DNA of 56,434 bases from Candidatus Staskawiczbacteria bacterium (lineage in GTDB: Bacteria; Patescibacteriota; Minisyncoccia; Minisyncoccales; Staskawiczbacteraceae). The notes under the pieces were generated by a model. It was given only the letters and a program-made list of their open reading frames with translations. It did no database searches and had not been told where the DNA came from. This document shows positions 25,174-32,816 of the stretch, piece by piece. The position numbers and the translations under genes were made by a program. The DNA is taken from positions 1 to 56,434 of the forward strand of contig CAIMWV010000010.1 of assembly GCA_903845295.1 (NCBI GenBank). The letters run 5' to 3'. The first letter of the stretch is position 1, and each line of letters begins with the position of its first letter.

Positions 25174-26955
25174 TTACGCTACCTCTGCTTGATAACATTG
25201 TTCGCAGTAAATTATTTCCGGCTTATCGGGAGCATAGCTGGTTTCAAATTCATTGTGGCATTGGCCATCCCCGTGCTGATGCTTGGCTGTATTCGAATAA
25301 ACGCCGTTTAAAGACTTACCGCCTGCGCATTGGCATTTCCTGTGCCAAAGCTTCGAGGGATTGCGCTGGGCAAGGCGTTCGTAGTGCCTACAATTTGGGC
25401 AGAGATGCGGCAGAGGGATATCCATTGCCTTATAAAACTGGAGCTCTGAAGGAATTATCTTGAATGCCGTTGCGCACTGATGGTTGCAGCTGCCAGCGTG
25501 TTCACAAGAGATTATTTCAGACGTAACAGAATCCGGCACTTGCGAAATCGTGTCAGGCAAATCTTTTGATTTTATTGTTGGAGCGTATTTTTTCTCATTG
25601 GCAACTTTCCACTTAACGCCCTGCGCCTGCGCCTGCTCCCGGCTCAGGGGCGAGAGCTCCTGCGCCACTGTTTCGTTATATGCAAAAGGAGAAATTTCGG
25701 CTGGGAAAAATTCTCCGTACTTATATATTCTCCCGCCCATGTCTTTATAGGGCATGGTGTCCATGTGCTCGATAATTTTGGGGACAAGGGCTTCGTATTC
25801 CTCTTTGGTATATTGCCTATTTAGAATGCAGTACTGCTTGCTGCGCAGGCCTATGCAGCCGAATAAATATGAACAGTTGTGGCAGTTGTTCGAATACTGG
25901 ACATCGTGGCAACTGAAAATGAACCGGGAAAACATGCATCTGCTTCCCGGATAAATGGTTGAAACCTCGTAGGCCAGTTCCGATTTCAGGCCAAGGTGGT
26001 CGCAATCAACGCAGTTCTTTACATTAGAATAGGTAAGCCAGAGGTATCTTGAATCCTCGGCACCGCCGAAAACATCGAATACTTTATAACAGTTCTTCGT
26101 TTCCTCAAGATTGTCCCCTACCGAATTGACGGCCCGGATTATGCGGGCAAATTTTCTAGGATACTTAATCGAATGCCCGGCAAACCTCTTCTTAAGATTC
26201 TGTATCGCGGCGTAACTGTTAATGTTAAGCTCTTTCATTTTTTGTTGGTACTCTTCTTTGGAAAGCTGTTCGTTAAAAAGGCAGTGTGCTTTATTGGATA
26301 AATTCACGCAACCCAAACAGTCGTGGCAATTTTTGCAGTTAAACAAGAAACTGGAATCGTAGCATCCTTCGCAGTAGCGGCTGTACTTGAGCTTGGTGCA
26401 GTTTAGGCAATCCACTGTTTCGTAATTTTGCTCACATTTGGTATCCCAGTAGCAATCGGCACATTCTTTACTGTTGAAAATAAATGCCGAATAGTTGGTA
26501 TTCTCATTAAAATCGCCGCCCACCACTAAATAACAATTTTTATTTCCTTCGGTGATGCTGCAATAATCGCTGTTTACGGGGTTTATGTTCAGAACCGCTA
26601 TGTCAGGGACTTCTCTCCACAGTTCTTGAATTTGGGAGAAAAATGGCTTTTTAAAATCGTAGTCCCTGCCAAACGTTATTCCGTCCCATGAATCGCCCCA
26701 CCACGCTTTGTGGCAATAGACTTTCTGCGGATTATCCGGCGAAAAGACGGAAAACGTTTCCTCTGAATGCCCGGGCGCCTCGCATTTCCTCTTGTATAGT
26801 GTGCGCTCATTCCGGAAAACCATTCTCCTGATTTGCCTGCACTCCGGGCAAAAAGTCGGTGCTGGCACTTTTATCTTTTCATAAAACGCAAAATCATCGG
26901 GCTCGATAGTGAACTCCTTTTTGCAGTTTTGGCAAGTTTTGGTTTCTTGTTGCAT
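25174..26955 (-). CDS. Array paralogue 7: double zinc-ribbon, two-module Cys-rich protein
   Basis: 593 residues. First ribbon CQNC ... CPEC; the N-terminal second ribbon is partial (CEAPGH ... VYCHKAW). Expanded second zinc ribbon CEHAGSCNHQC ... CPNC; C-terminal insert CQCAGGKSLNG ... HQHGDGQC before FETSYAPDKPEIIYC. The caps are GCVNLSNKAHCLFNEQLSKEEY and GCIGLRSKQYCILNRQYTKEEY. Module 2 is of the NSVGDN (alpha) class with the preceding KFARIIRAV segment shared with paralogues 4 and 13. It starts 3 bp after the paralogue 8 stop on the same strand order. Confidence 0.85.
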   Translation of the reverse strand: MQQETKTCQNCKKEFTIEPDDFAFYEKIKVPAPTFCPECRQIRRMVFRNERTLYKRKCEAPGHSEETFSVFSPDNPQKVYCHKAWWGDSWDGITFGRDYDFKKPFFSQIQELWREVPDIAVLNINPVNSDYCSITEGNKNCYLVVGGDFNENTNYSAFIFNSKECADCYWDTKCEQNYETVDCLNCTKLKYSRYCEGCYDSSFLFNCKNCHDCLGCVNLSNKAHCLFNEQLSKEEYQQKMKELNINSYAAIQNLKKRFAGHSIKYPRKFARIIRAVNSVGDNLEETKNCYKVFDVFGGAEDSRYLWLTYSNVKNCVDCDHLGLKSELAYEVSTIYPGSRCMFSRFIFSCHDVQYSNNCHNCSYLFGCIGLRSKQYCILNRQYTKEEYEALVPKIIEHMDTMPYKDMGGRIYKYGEFFPAEISPFAYNETVAQELSPLSREQAQAQGVKWKVANEKKYAPTIKSKDLPDTISQVPDSVTSEIISCEHAGSCNHQCATAFKIIPSELQFYKAMDIPLPHLCPNCRHYERLAQRNPSKLWHRKCQCAGGKSLNGVYSNTAKHQHGDGQCHNEFETSYAPDKPEIIYCEQCYQAEVA

Positions 26956-26958
26956 AGT

Positions 26959-28623
26959 TTAGGCTATTTCGCGCTGGTAATCTTCCAGGCAGGCTATTTT
27001 TTTAAATCCAAGTTCGGGACTGTAATAATGTTCAATCTCTTTTTTACATTTATAACAAACTCCTTTTTGCGGTATTGCCATTAAACTAAAAGGCTTAAAG
27101 CGCTCTAATGTGCGCCAGTCAAAATGTCGGCGTGGAAGCGGAATTTCATGTTCCCGGTAAAACGACAGCTCATCCTGAGTGATATTGTAGCTAAGTTTTG
27201 TTTCCGGGCACAGGATGCGTTTTTTAGTGATATCATCTGTAACTTGGTCAATGGTGTCCGGCAAGTCGTCTCCGCTTATGATATTTTCATAGTGAGGTTC
27301 AACGGTTTTTTCCCATTTGGCGCCAAACTTTAGGGCTTCTCCCTCTGACATGGGAAACATCATATGAGCCAGAGAAAGATTGTAGCCCGAGTATGCGGCT
27401 GACAGCGGGAAAAAATTACCCCACTCCTCGTTCTTTTCCATAACGCTTTTGATTTTTTCAACAAGCTCTTTGTATTCAGCCTCAGTATATTGTTTGTTTA
27501 AAATGCAATATTTCTTTTTGCGCATTCCAACACAGCCAAAACAATATTCGCACTCTTCACAATTATCTAAGTAACTGCTATATCGGCAGCTTGTAGTATA
27601 AAGATTACACGTATTGCCATAACCGCCAAATTGGTCCATCACGCAAAGAGCGCCTTTCTCTAGACTATAACAACCCGATAAATCAATAGATTCTTTATTG
27701 CCATACCCCCTAAAATTATATCGGCAATTTTCTGATTCTTCCAAAAAATAACATTGATAGCAATTTTTATCGTTGTTAAGGAAGTTTCCTGTGGAATTCA
27801 CCGCCTGAACATTATAATTTTGTCGGTGCACAGCATCCAGTCCAATATGCTGCCAAAAATTTCTTTTCAGGTTTTGGATAGCTGCCCATGATTTTAAATT
27901 ATATTCTTGTAGTTTTTTATCATATTCTTCTTTTGAATATTGCTTATTTAGAATGCAATATTTTTGATTTCTCAAATTCCAGCACATAAAACAATCCTGG
28001 CAGTTCCGGCAATCATACAAAAAGGAACTGTCCATACAATCACGGGAATTAAAAGAATATTTTAAATTATAGCTTTTAAAACAATAAAAGCAATCATACG
28101 AACGCTCAAGATTCCAACAAAATGTAAGATCAATAGAATTTTTACAACTAATCACGCGATAGCCGTAGTTTATGAATTCGCACCAAGCACCCGATCTAGT
28201 TAGATACGTGTCCTTGGATTCCCAGATATCGTCGGTCCAGTCACAATTAACATTTTTAGTACCAGTTTGGTGCGGGTGCGGAACCTTTGATTGCAATTCA
28301 ACTACCTGATCAATAAACGGACGCGAAGAGTCGTAATCTTTTCCATACGTGAGCGGGTCCCATTTGTCTGACACAAATTCGTTGCGCTCGTATATCGGAA
28401 AAGGAACTGATTCAGGAAGAACCGTTATAATTGTTTTACCGCTTAATGCAGATTTTGTAATTCTAAACCTTCCATTCACCCAAAAAGCCAAACCATACTT
28501 ATAACGGCAATAAGGGCACAAAACCGGCGAAGGCAAGTCCATCTTCTCGTATAACGCAAAATCATCGGGCTCAATGGTGAAATCTTGTTTACATTTTTGG
28601 CAAACTTTGGTTTCTTGATCCAC
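26959..28623 (-). CDS. Array paralogue 8: Cys-rich protein with decayed C-terminal ribbons
   Basis: 554 residues, GTG start. The first ribbon is intact (CQKC ... CPYC). The second ribbon keeps the fold pattern (ELSFYREHEIPLP) but has lost its zinc ligands: the CPxCR position reads RHFDWR and the first pair is CPET. The C-terminal ribbon keeps CYKC but the second pair reads CLED. The caps are MCWNLRNQKYCILNKQYSKEEY and GCVGMRKKKYCILNKQYTEAEY. Module 2 is of the NSTGNF (alpha) class. A two-hairpin element (28624-28710) starts directly upstream of the GTG, so this gene may be separately controlled. Confidence 0.85.
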   Translation of the reverse strand: MDQETKVCQKCKQDFTIEPDDFALYEKMDLPSPVLCPYCRYKYGLAFWVNGRFRITKSALSGKTIITVLPESVPFPIYERNEFVSDKWDPLTYGKDYDSSRPFIDQVVELQSKVPHPHQTGTKNVNCDWTDDIWESKDTYLTRSGAWCEFINYGYRVISCKNSIDLTFCWNLERSYDCFYCFKSYNLKYSFNSRDCMDSSFLYDCRNCQDCFMCWNLRNQKYCILNKQYSKEEYDKKLQEYNLKSWAAIQNLKRNFWQHIGLDAVHRQNYNVQAVNSTGNFLNNDKNCYQCYFLEESENCRYNFRGYGNKESIDLSGCYSLEKGALCVMDQFGGYGNTCNLYTTSCRYSSYLDNCEECEYCFGCVGMRKKKYCILNKQYTEAEYKELVEKIKSVMEKNEEWGNFFPLSAAYSGYNLSLAHMMFPMSEGEALKFGAKWEKTVEPHYENIISGDDLPDTIDQVTDDITKKRILCPETKLSYNITQDELSFYREHEIPLPRRHFDWRTLERFKPFSLMAIPQKGVCYKCKKEIEHYYSPELGFKKIACLEDYQREIA

Positions 28624-28710
28624 GGTCTTGTGAGCGAGGCGAACAAGATTGCTTCGGAAATTAGACCCAGATATATCGAATACATTGAGGGTCTAATTTA
28701 CGCTGAACAC
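28624..28710. promoter_or_regulatory. Two-hairpin element upstream of array gene 8 (copy a)
   Basis: In the gene direction: GTGTTCAGCG, then a perfect 11-bp stem (AAATTAGACCC / GGGTCTAATTT) whose loop contains CAATGTATTCGATATATC, then CCGAAGCAA, then a small CTTGT / ACAAG hairpin around TCGCCTCGCTC, ending at the start codon. Copy b (31949-32038) shares the loop and flanks but has different stem bases that also pair. Confidence 0.7.
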
Positions 28711-28733
28711 ATTATTCGTTCGCTTATTAATAA

Positions 28734-30467
28734 TTATGCTACTTCCGCTTGATAACATTTTTCGCAGTAAACGATTTCCGGCCTATCAGGGGCATAGCTG
28801 GTTTCGAATTCATTGAGGCATCGTCCTGTATGATGCGGATGGTTCTTATCACACATGCACTGACGATGCCAAAGTTTTTGCGGATTCTTCTTTTTGAATC
28901 TTTGAATGTGCCTGCAATTAAAACATAATCTTGGTAGAGGAATGCCCATTTTGCGGTACAATTGCAATTCTTCGGGAGTAATTTTAAAAGCGCTTACACA
29001 ACCATCATTGCATTTACCTTCGTGTTCGCAGCCAATTATTTCATTAACAATTTCATCTTTAGTTTCGGCAATTGATTGAGGAAGATCTTTTGGGCTTATG
29101 GTTATTTTATAATTTCTTTCCTCCGGCTCTCTCCAAGAATATCCTAACTTTACTGCCTGATCTCTAGTCTTTTGAGCATATTCCTGAGCAAATGTTTCGT
29201 TATAAGCAAAAGGAGCTAAAATTGGCGGAAAAAATTCGCCATATTTATATTCAATACCGCTTTTGTCTATGTATGGTTGCGAATTCATATGTTCAATTAT
29301 TTTTGGTAAAAGCTGATTATATTCCTCTTTTGTATATTGTTTGTTAAGTATGCAGTATTCCTTTTTTCTCATGCACACGCAGCCAAAAAGATTATTGGAA
29401 TTTTCGAAACTGTCGCAATATTGTAAATCAAAACCAACAAAGGATATAAAACTAAATTTTACATTGTTAATGCTTCCCGCGCCCAAAATCTCATAGCAAA
29501 AATTTGATTTATCAATAATAACATATGCGTCGTGGCAATTGCTTGAATTGTCTCCCCAAGTTACGTGTTTGCAGTCTTCAATAGTGTCGGACCCATAACA
29601 GTCAAAACTGTTTTTTGAGTTAGAAACATAATCGCCAACAACATTTGCATTCTGCAGGCCGTGCATATATTTTACAATACTGGTCGCGGAAAATTCCCGC
29701 GCTTTGTCTAAAACGGCATTAATTCCATTGTAGTTTTGTAAATTCAATTCTTTTATTTTTGCAGAATATTCTTCTTTTGAGTATTGCTCATTAAAAATGC
29801 AGTAGCTTTTGTTCTTAAGATTCACACAACCTACACAGTTCTGGCAGTTTGAACAATTTTTGCAGGCAAAAACATCCTGACAATTACTGCAATCATCCGA
29901 AAATTTTGCCATATAACACTTTTTGCAGCCAATACATTCGTAGCAAAACTCGCAATCATTCACAGTGTGACAATCGGACGTGTTTCTAGAGCGCATCAAG
30001 TGGTAAGAATAAAGCGAGTCTTCGTTGTTATCACTAACAAAAATCATATAACAATTTTTATTGTATGCCGCGCCGTTGGTGTAATCGCTGTTTGTTTGCT
30101 GAAAAACAAAAGAATAACAACGAGGCACCCTCAACTGAAGCTCTTTTAACTGCTCAAAAAATGGACGAGAAAAATCGTATTCTCTGCCATAGCTTGACGC
30201 ATCCCATTTGTCTGAGTGATAGCACTCGTTGCAGTAAACTATATAGGGAGACTTTGGCGAATAAATAGAAATTATATTTTTCTTGCATAAGTCGCAATTC
30301 CTGCGGTATAGTGTTCTTTCGTTTCTCCAAACAACCCTCCTTACAAACCGGCACTCCGGGCAAAACGTCGGTGCAGGGACTTTTATCTTTTCATAGAACG
30401 CAAAATCCTCTGCTTCGATGACGAAGTCCTGTTTGCAGTTTTGGCACTGCTTTGTTTGGGATTCCAT
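28734..30467 (-). CDS. Array paralogue 9: double zinc-ribbon, two-module Cys-rich protein
   Basis: 577 residues. First ribbon CQNC ... CPEC; an exact N-terminal CxxC-x17-CxxC (CDLC ... CNEC, then YHSDKWD); expanded second ribbon CEHEGKCNDGC ... CFNC; C-terminal CMC-HPHH insert. The caps are GCVNLKNKSYCIFNEQYSKEEY and GCVCMRKKEYCILNKQYTKEEY. Module 1 shows the repetitive cysteine ladder especially clearly (CEFCYECIGCKKCY, then CSNCQDVFACKNCSNC). Module 2 is of the NVVGDY (beta) class. It follows the VirD4-like ATPase gene by 20 bp on the same strand, so the two are probably co-transcribed. Confidence 0.85.
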   Translation of the reverse strand: MESQTKQCQNCKQDFVIEAEDFAFYEKIKVPAPTFCPECRFVRRVVWRNERTLYRRNCDLCKKNIISIYSPKSPYIVYCNECYHSDKWDASSYGREYDFSRPFFEQLKELQLRVPRCYSFVFQQTNSDYTNGAAYNKNCYMIFVSDNNEDSLYSYHLMRSRNTSDCHTVNDCEFCYECIGCKKCYMAKFSDDCSNCQDVFACKNCSNCQNCVGCVNLKNKSYCIFNEQYSKEEYSAKIKELNLQNYNGINAVLDKAREFSATSIVKYMHGLQNANVVGDYVSNSKNSFDCYGSDTIEDCKHVTWGDNSSNCHDAYVIIDKSNFCYEILGAGSINNVKFSFISFVGFDLQYCDSFENSNNLFGCVCMRKKEYCILNKQYTKEEYNQLLPKIIEHMNSQPYIDKSGIEYKYGEFFPPILAPFAYNETFAQEYAQKTRDQAVKLGYSWREPEERNYKITISPKDLPQSIAETKDEIVNEIIGCEHEGKCNDGCVSAFKITPEELQLYRKMGIPLPRLCFNCRHIQRFKKKNPQKLWHRQCMCDKNHPHHTGRCLNEFETSYAPDRPEIVYCEKCYQAEVA

Positions 30468-30487
30468 TTATATTAAATTAATTATTG

Positions 30488-31948
30488 TTAAATTAATGGC
30501 TCTTCTGGTTTATCTTCTGACTTTTTAGCTTCTTCTGGTCCTTTTCCCTTGCCCTGAATTATAGACTTTTCGTGAGAACTCCTCATGATTTTTGACTCTT
30601 CCGATTCCATAAGCTTCTTTGCGGCCTCAGCTGAAATAGTATACTTTGCGCGGGATAGCTCAATAATTTCCTTTCTAAAAGACTTGTGAGTCGCCGGCAT
30701 AACTTTAAGGGTTTCAGCAGAAAAAGGGTCATAAGCTTCCCCATCAATAGTTTCTTTGATGTAAAAATTCTGGACTCCCAGGTTTACCATATCTTTAACG
30801 CCAAATATCGGCGCCATTTCCGGCTCCAATTTGACCGCATCTTCACCGCCCACACGGAACACAATAATGGTTCCCGTATTTCCTAAAACCGCCTGCTGGA
30901 CTTTAGGAATAAGCTGTCCCATATATTGGTGTGCCACGGTAAGGCAAATGGCGTATTTGCGGGCTTCTGATAATATATTTTCAAAGGTTTCAGTCATAAG
31001 ATTATGGAACTCGTCAACATAGAGATAAAAATCTTTTCTTTCGTCTTCCGGCAGAGCGGCCCGCGCCATACCCGCTTGCTTGATTTTCGTAATAAACATT
31101 GAACCAAAAAAACTGGCGTTCTCTTCCCCTAGCTTGCCTTTGCACAAATTAATTAAAATAATTTTTCCTTCATTCATCAGTTTTTCCAAATCAACCTTGT
31201 TTTCTTCCTGGCCGAAAATACCGCGCAAAGCCGGATCTGACAAAAACTGCGCCAGCTTATTCACTAAAGGAATAATGGCTTCGGTATCGTATTTTTCCGA
31301 CCAGTCGGCAAACTCAATGGCCCAGAACCGTTTGACCATGTCGTCCTGAATATATTCAACCACCAGCTGGCGGTAGTTTCTGTCGGTAAGCATGGAAATC
31401 ATACCCCGCATGGTGCCGTGCGGATAATCCAAAAGAGCTAAACAAGTGAAGCGGAACACGTGCTCAAGCCTGGGCGTCCAATTGGCGCCGAATTGCCTTT
31501 CCAACACTTCAATCAAGCCTTGGGTTAACTGGTGCTTGAAGCCCGGGTCAATATTAGCTAAAGGATTGAAAGAAATGGGGAATTTGGCGTCGGAAGGGTC
31601 GATAAGCACTACGTCATCTATCCTGTCTTCCGGGATAAAATCCAAAATTGCATCCACAACATCACCGTGTGGGTCAATAAAACAAAGCCCGTGGTTGTAC
31701 CCGATGTCCTGGCGGACAAAAAGCTCCAGAAGCTTGGACTTGCCTACTCCGGATTTACCGACAATATACACATGCCTGCGCCTGTCTACTCTCTTAATGC
31801 CAAAAATAAACTTTTGCTCTTGCAAAGCCGCTTCATAATTGGTTTTGCCGATAAATGAGCAGTCTTCGGGCTCAACTGTACCATAAATAGGCAGCTCCGG
31901 AGGCGGAGGCGCCAATTTAAATCTGCGGATTCTATTTTTATCTACCAT
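30488..31948 (-). CDS. VirD4/TraD-HerA-like ATPase inside the array
   Basis: 486 residues from the ATG at 31948; the open frame continues to 32095 but that part is a structured repeat, not protein. Walker A GKSGVGKS is at 64-71, Walker B FYLYVDEF at 307-314, and the FIDPHGD strand near 90. Related P-loop ATPases are the coupling or pumping motors of type IV secretion and conjugation. No membrane helix is present, unlike classical VirD4. It is closely related to the 39905 ATPase (both read GIKRVDRR before Walker A and RKDFYLYVDEF at Walker B), but lacks that protein's zinc ribbon and has a short charged tail. It is placed between paralogues 9 and 10. Confidence 0.9.
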   Translation of the reverse strand: MVDKNRIRRFKLAPPPPELPIYGTVEPEDCSFIGKTNYEAALQEQKFIFGIKRVDRRRHVYIVGKSGVGKSKLLELFVRQDIGYNHGLCFIDPHGDVVDAILDFIPEDRIDDVVLIDPSDAKFPISFNPLANIDPGFKHQLTQGLIEVLERQFGANWTPRLEHVFRFTCLALLDYPHGTMRGMISMLTDRNYRQLVVEYIQDDMVKRFWAIEFADWSEKYDTEAIIPLVNKLAQFLSDPALRGIFGQEENKVDLEKLMNEGKIILINLCKGKLGEENASFFGSMFITKIKQAGMARAALPEDERKDFYLYVDEFHNLMTETFENILSEARKYAICLTVAHQYMGQLIPKVQQAVLGNTGTIIVFRVGGEDAVKLEPEMAPIFGVKDMVNLGVQNFYIKETIDGEAYDPFSAETLKVMPATHKSFRKEIIELSRAKYTISAEAAKKLMESEESKIMRSSHEKSIIQGKGKGPEEAKKSEDKPEEPLI

Positions 31949-32038
31949 GGTTTTGCGAGCGAGGCGAGCGAAACTACTTCGAAATTCTTGGCCATATGAT
32001 ATATCGAATACATTGGTGCCAAAATTTCGCTGAACACC
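31949..32038. promoter_or_regulatory. Two-hairpin element upstream of the array ATPase (copy b)
   Basis: In the gene direction: GTGTTCAGC, then stem GAAATTTTGGC / GCCAAGAATTTC (one bulge) around a loop containing CAATGTATTCGATATATC, then CGAAGTA, then a GTTT / AAAC hairpin around the shared TCGCCTCGCTCG, ending at ACC-ATG. The 18-nt loop core is identical to copy a while the stems differ and still pair. Confidence 0.7.
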
Positions 32039-32097
32039 TTGCTTTTCGTGAGCAAAAAGCGAACGCTTCGTCCCATTTAGCGGGACGCTGAACACCT
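32039..32097. repeat. Shortened third copy of the two-hairpin element (copy c)
   Basis: Directly upstream of copy b: GTGTTCAGCG, a short TCCC / GGGA stem, CGAAGCG, then a CTTTT / AAAAG hairpin around TGCTCACG. The order matches copies a and b, but the long conserved loop is missing. The 32098-32198 stretch holds nothing I can identify. Confidence 0.5.
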
Positions 32098-32198
32098 TAC
32101 GCTATTTAGTTATATTTAATTATTTCTATCATAGCTTTTTCGCGCCTTTTTAGCAATACAAAATCGCAGGCGAATATGCCGCTTTATCCGGAAATTTT

Positions 32199-32507
32199 TC
32201 ACAATCCAGTAGAGGCAATTAACCAATCTTTGAAGTCACGATTCAGGCGATACAGCGTAATGGTAGCCATACAAGGAACACCCCCCTGGTAATGTTCTCT
32301 GACAATGTCCTCTATGTCTTGAATATGCTTATCAATGGTCATGATGATCATAGTCGCACCCGAAGCCTCGGTTACTCCGCCGTTGACCCGAGAGATTGAA
32401 TCAGTGAGCATAATATCTACTTTACCAGCCATTTTTTTCTCCACTAGGAGTTTGGCAATGGTTTTGGCCGTATCAAGGTTTTGACATGGCACGTAAATAA
32501 AGATCAT
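32199..32507 (-). CDS. CutA1-like protein (divergent)
   Basis: This 102-residue protein matches the CutA1 outline: the opening strand MIFIYVPCQN, the helix DTAKTIAKLLVEKKMAGKVDI, a central ATMIIMTIDKHIQDIEDIV, then VPCMATITLYRLNRDFKDWL. Typical CutA ends with a similar DYLDWL helix. CutA1 proteins are stable trimers of uncertain function, once tied to divalent-metal tolerance. This copy lacks the usual Trp-rich region and is divergent, so PII-like binding of another ligand is possible. It sits inside the array on the same strand. Confidence 0.65.
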   Translation of the reverse strand: MIFIYVPCQNLDTAKTIAKLLVEKKMAGKVDIMLTDSISRVNGGVTEASGATMIIMTIDKHIQDIEDIVREHYQGGVPCMATITLYRLNRDFKDWLIASTGL

Positions 32508-32537
32508 GTGATTTATATTAGTTAATAATTAAATTAA

Positions 32538-32816
32538 TTCAGGGTGGCGTTACAATATTAGGACCAACTTAGCGGAGTGAATTAAGGCAATATTCAAGGC
32601 GCGAGGAGCGAACCTAATGCCTATGCGCATTGTTCGATCTGAAGCAACGAAGAAGATTGCCTTAATTCGCCCGCCCTTCGGGAAGTCCAAAAAATGGCTG
32701 ATTTCTGTGGGACTCCTCGTCGGCGTAACGCAGAGGTTACAACCTCCTCGTCGTGCCTCGAAATCATCTCATTTTTTGACTTCTAAATTTGGCCATAATA
32801 TTGTAACGCCACCCTA
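32538..32816. repeat. Nested inverted-repeat element (MITE- or IRU-like), about 280 bp
   Basis: The ends are inverted copies (AGGGTGGCGTTACAATATTA at the left, its complement at the right). Inside are two further inverted pairs: GTGAATTAAGGCAAT with ATTGCCTTAATTC, and GAAGTC-AAAAAATG-TGATTTC arms around a GAGGTT-AC-AACCTC palindrome. No protein is encoded. It fills the 306-bp gap between the CutA gene and paralogue 10 and reaches the latter's stop codon. Confidence 0.75.

Noticed and set aside
31949-32095. Extension of the array ATPase by 49 residues to a start at 32095
   Set aside because: The extra stretch is the two-hairpin repeat, has no similarity to the ATPase family, and the ATG at 31948 directly follows the same element that precedes paralogue 8.
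32199-32507. PII-family signalling protein
   Set aside because: The T-loop and C-terminal PII signatures are absent; the length and end motif fit CutA1 better, though both share the fold.
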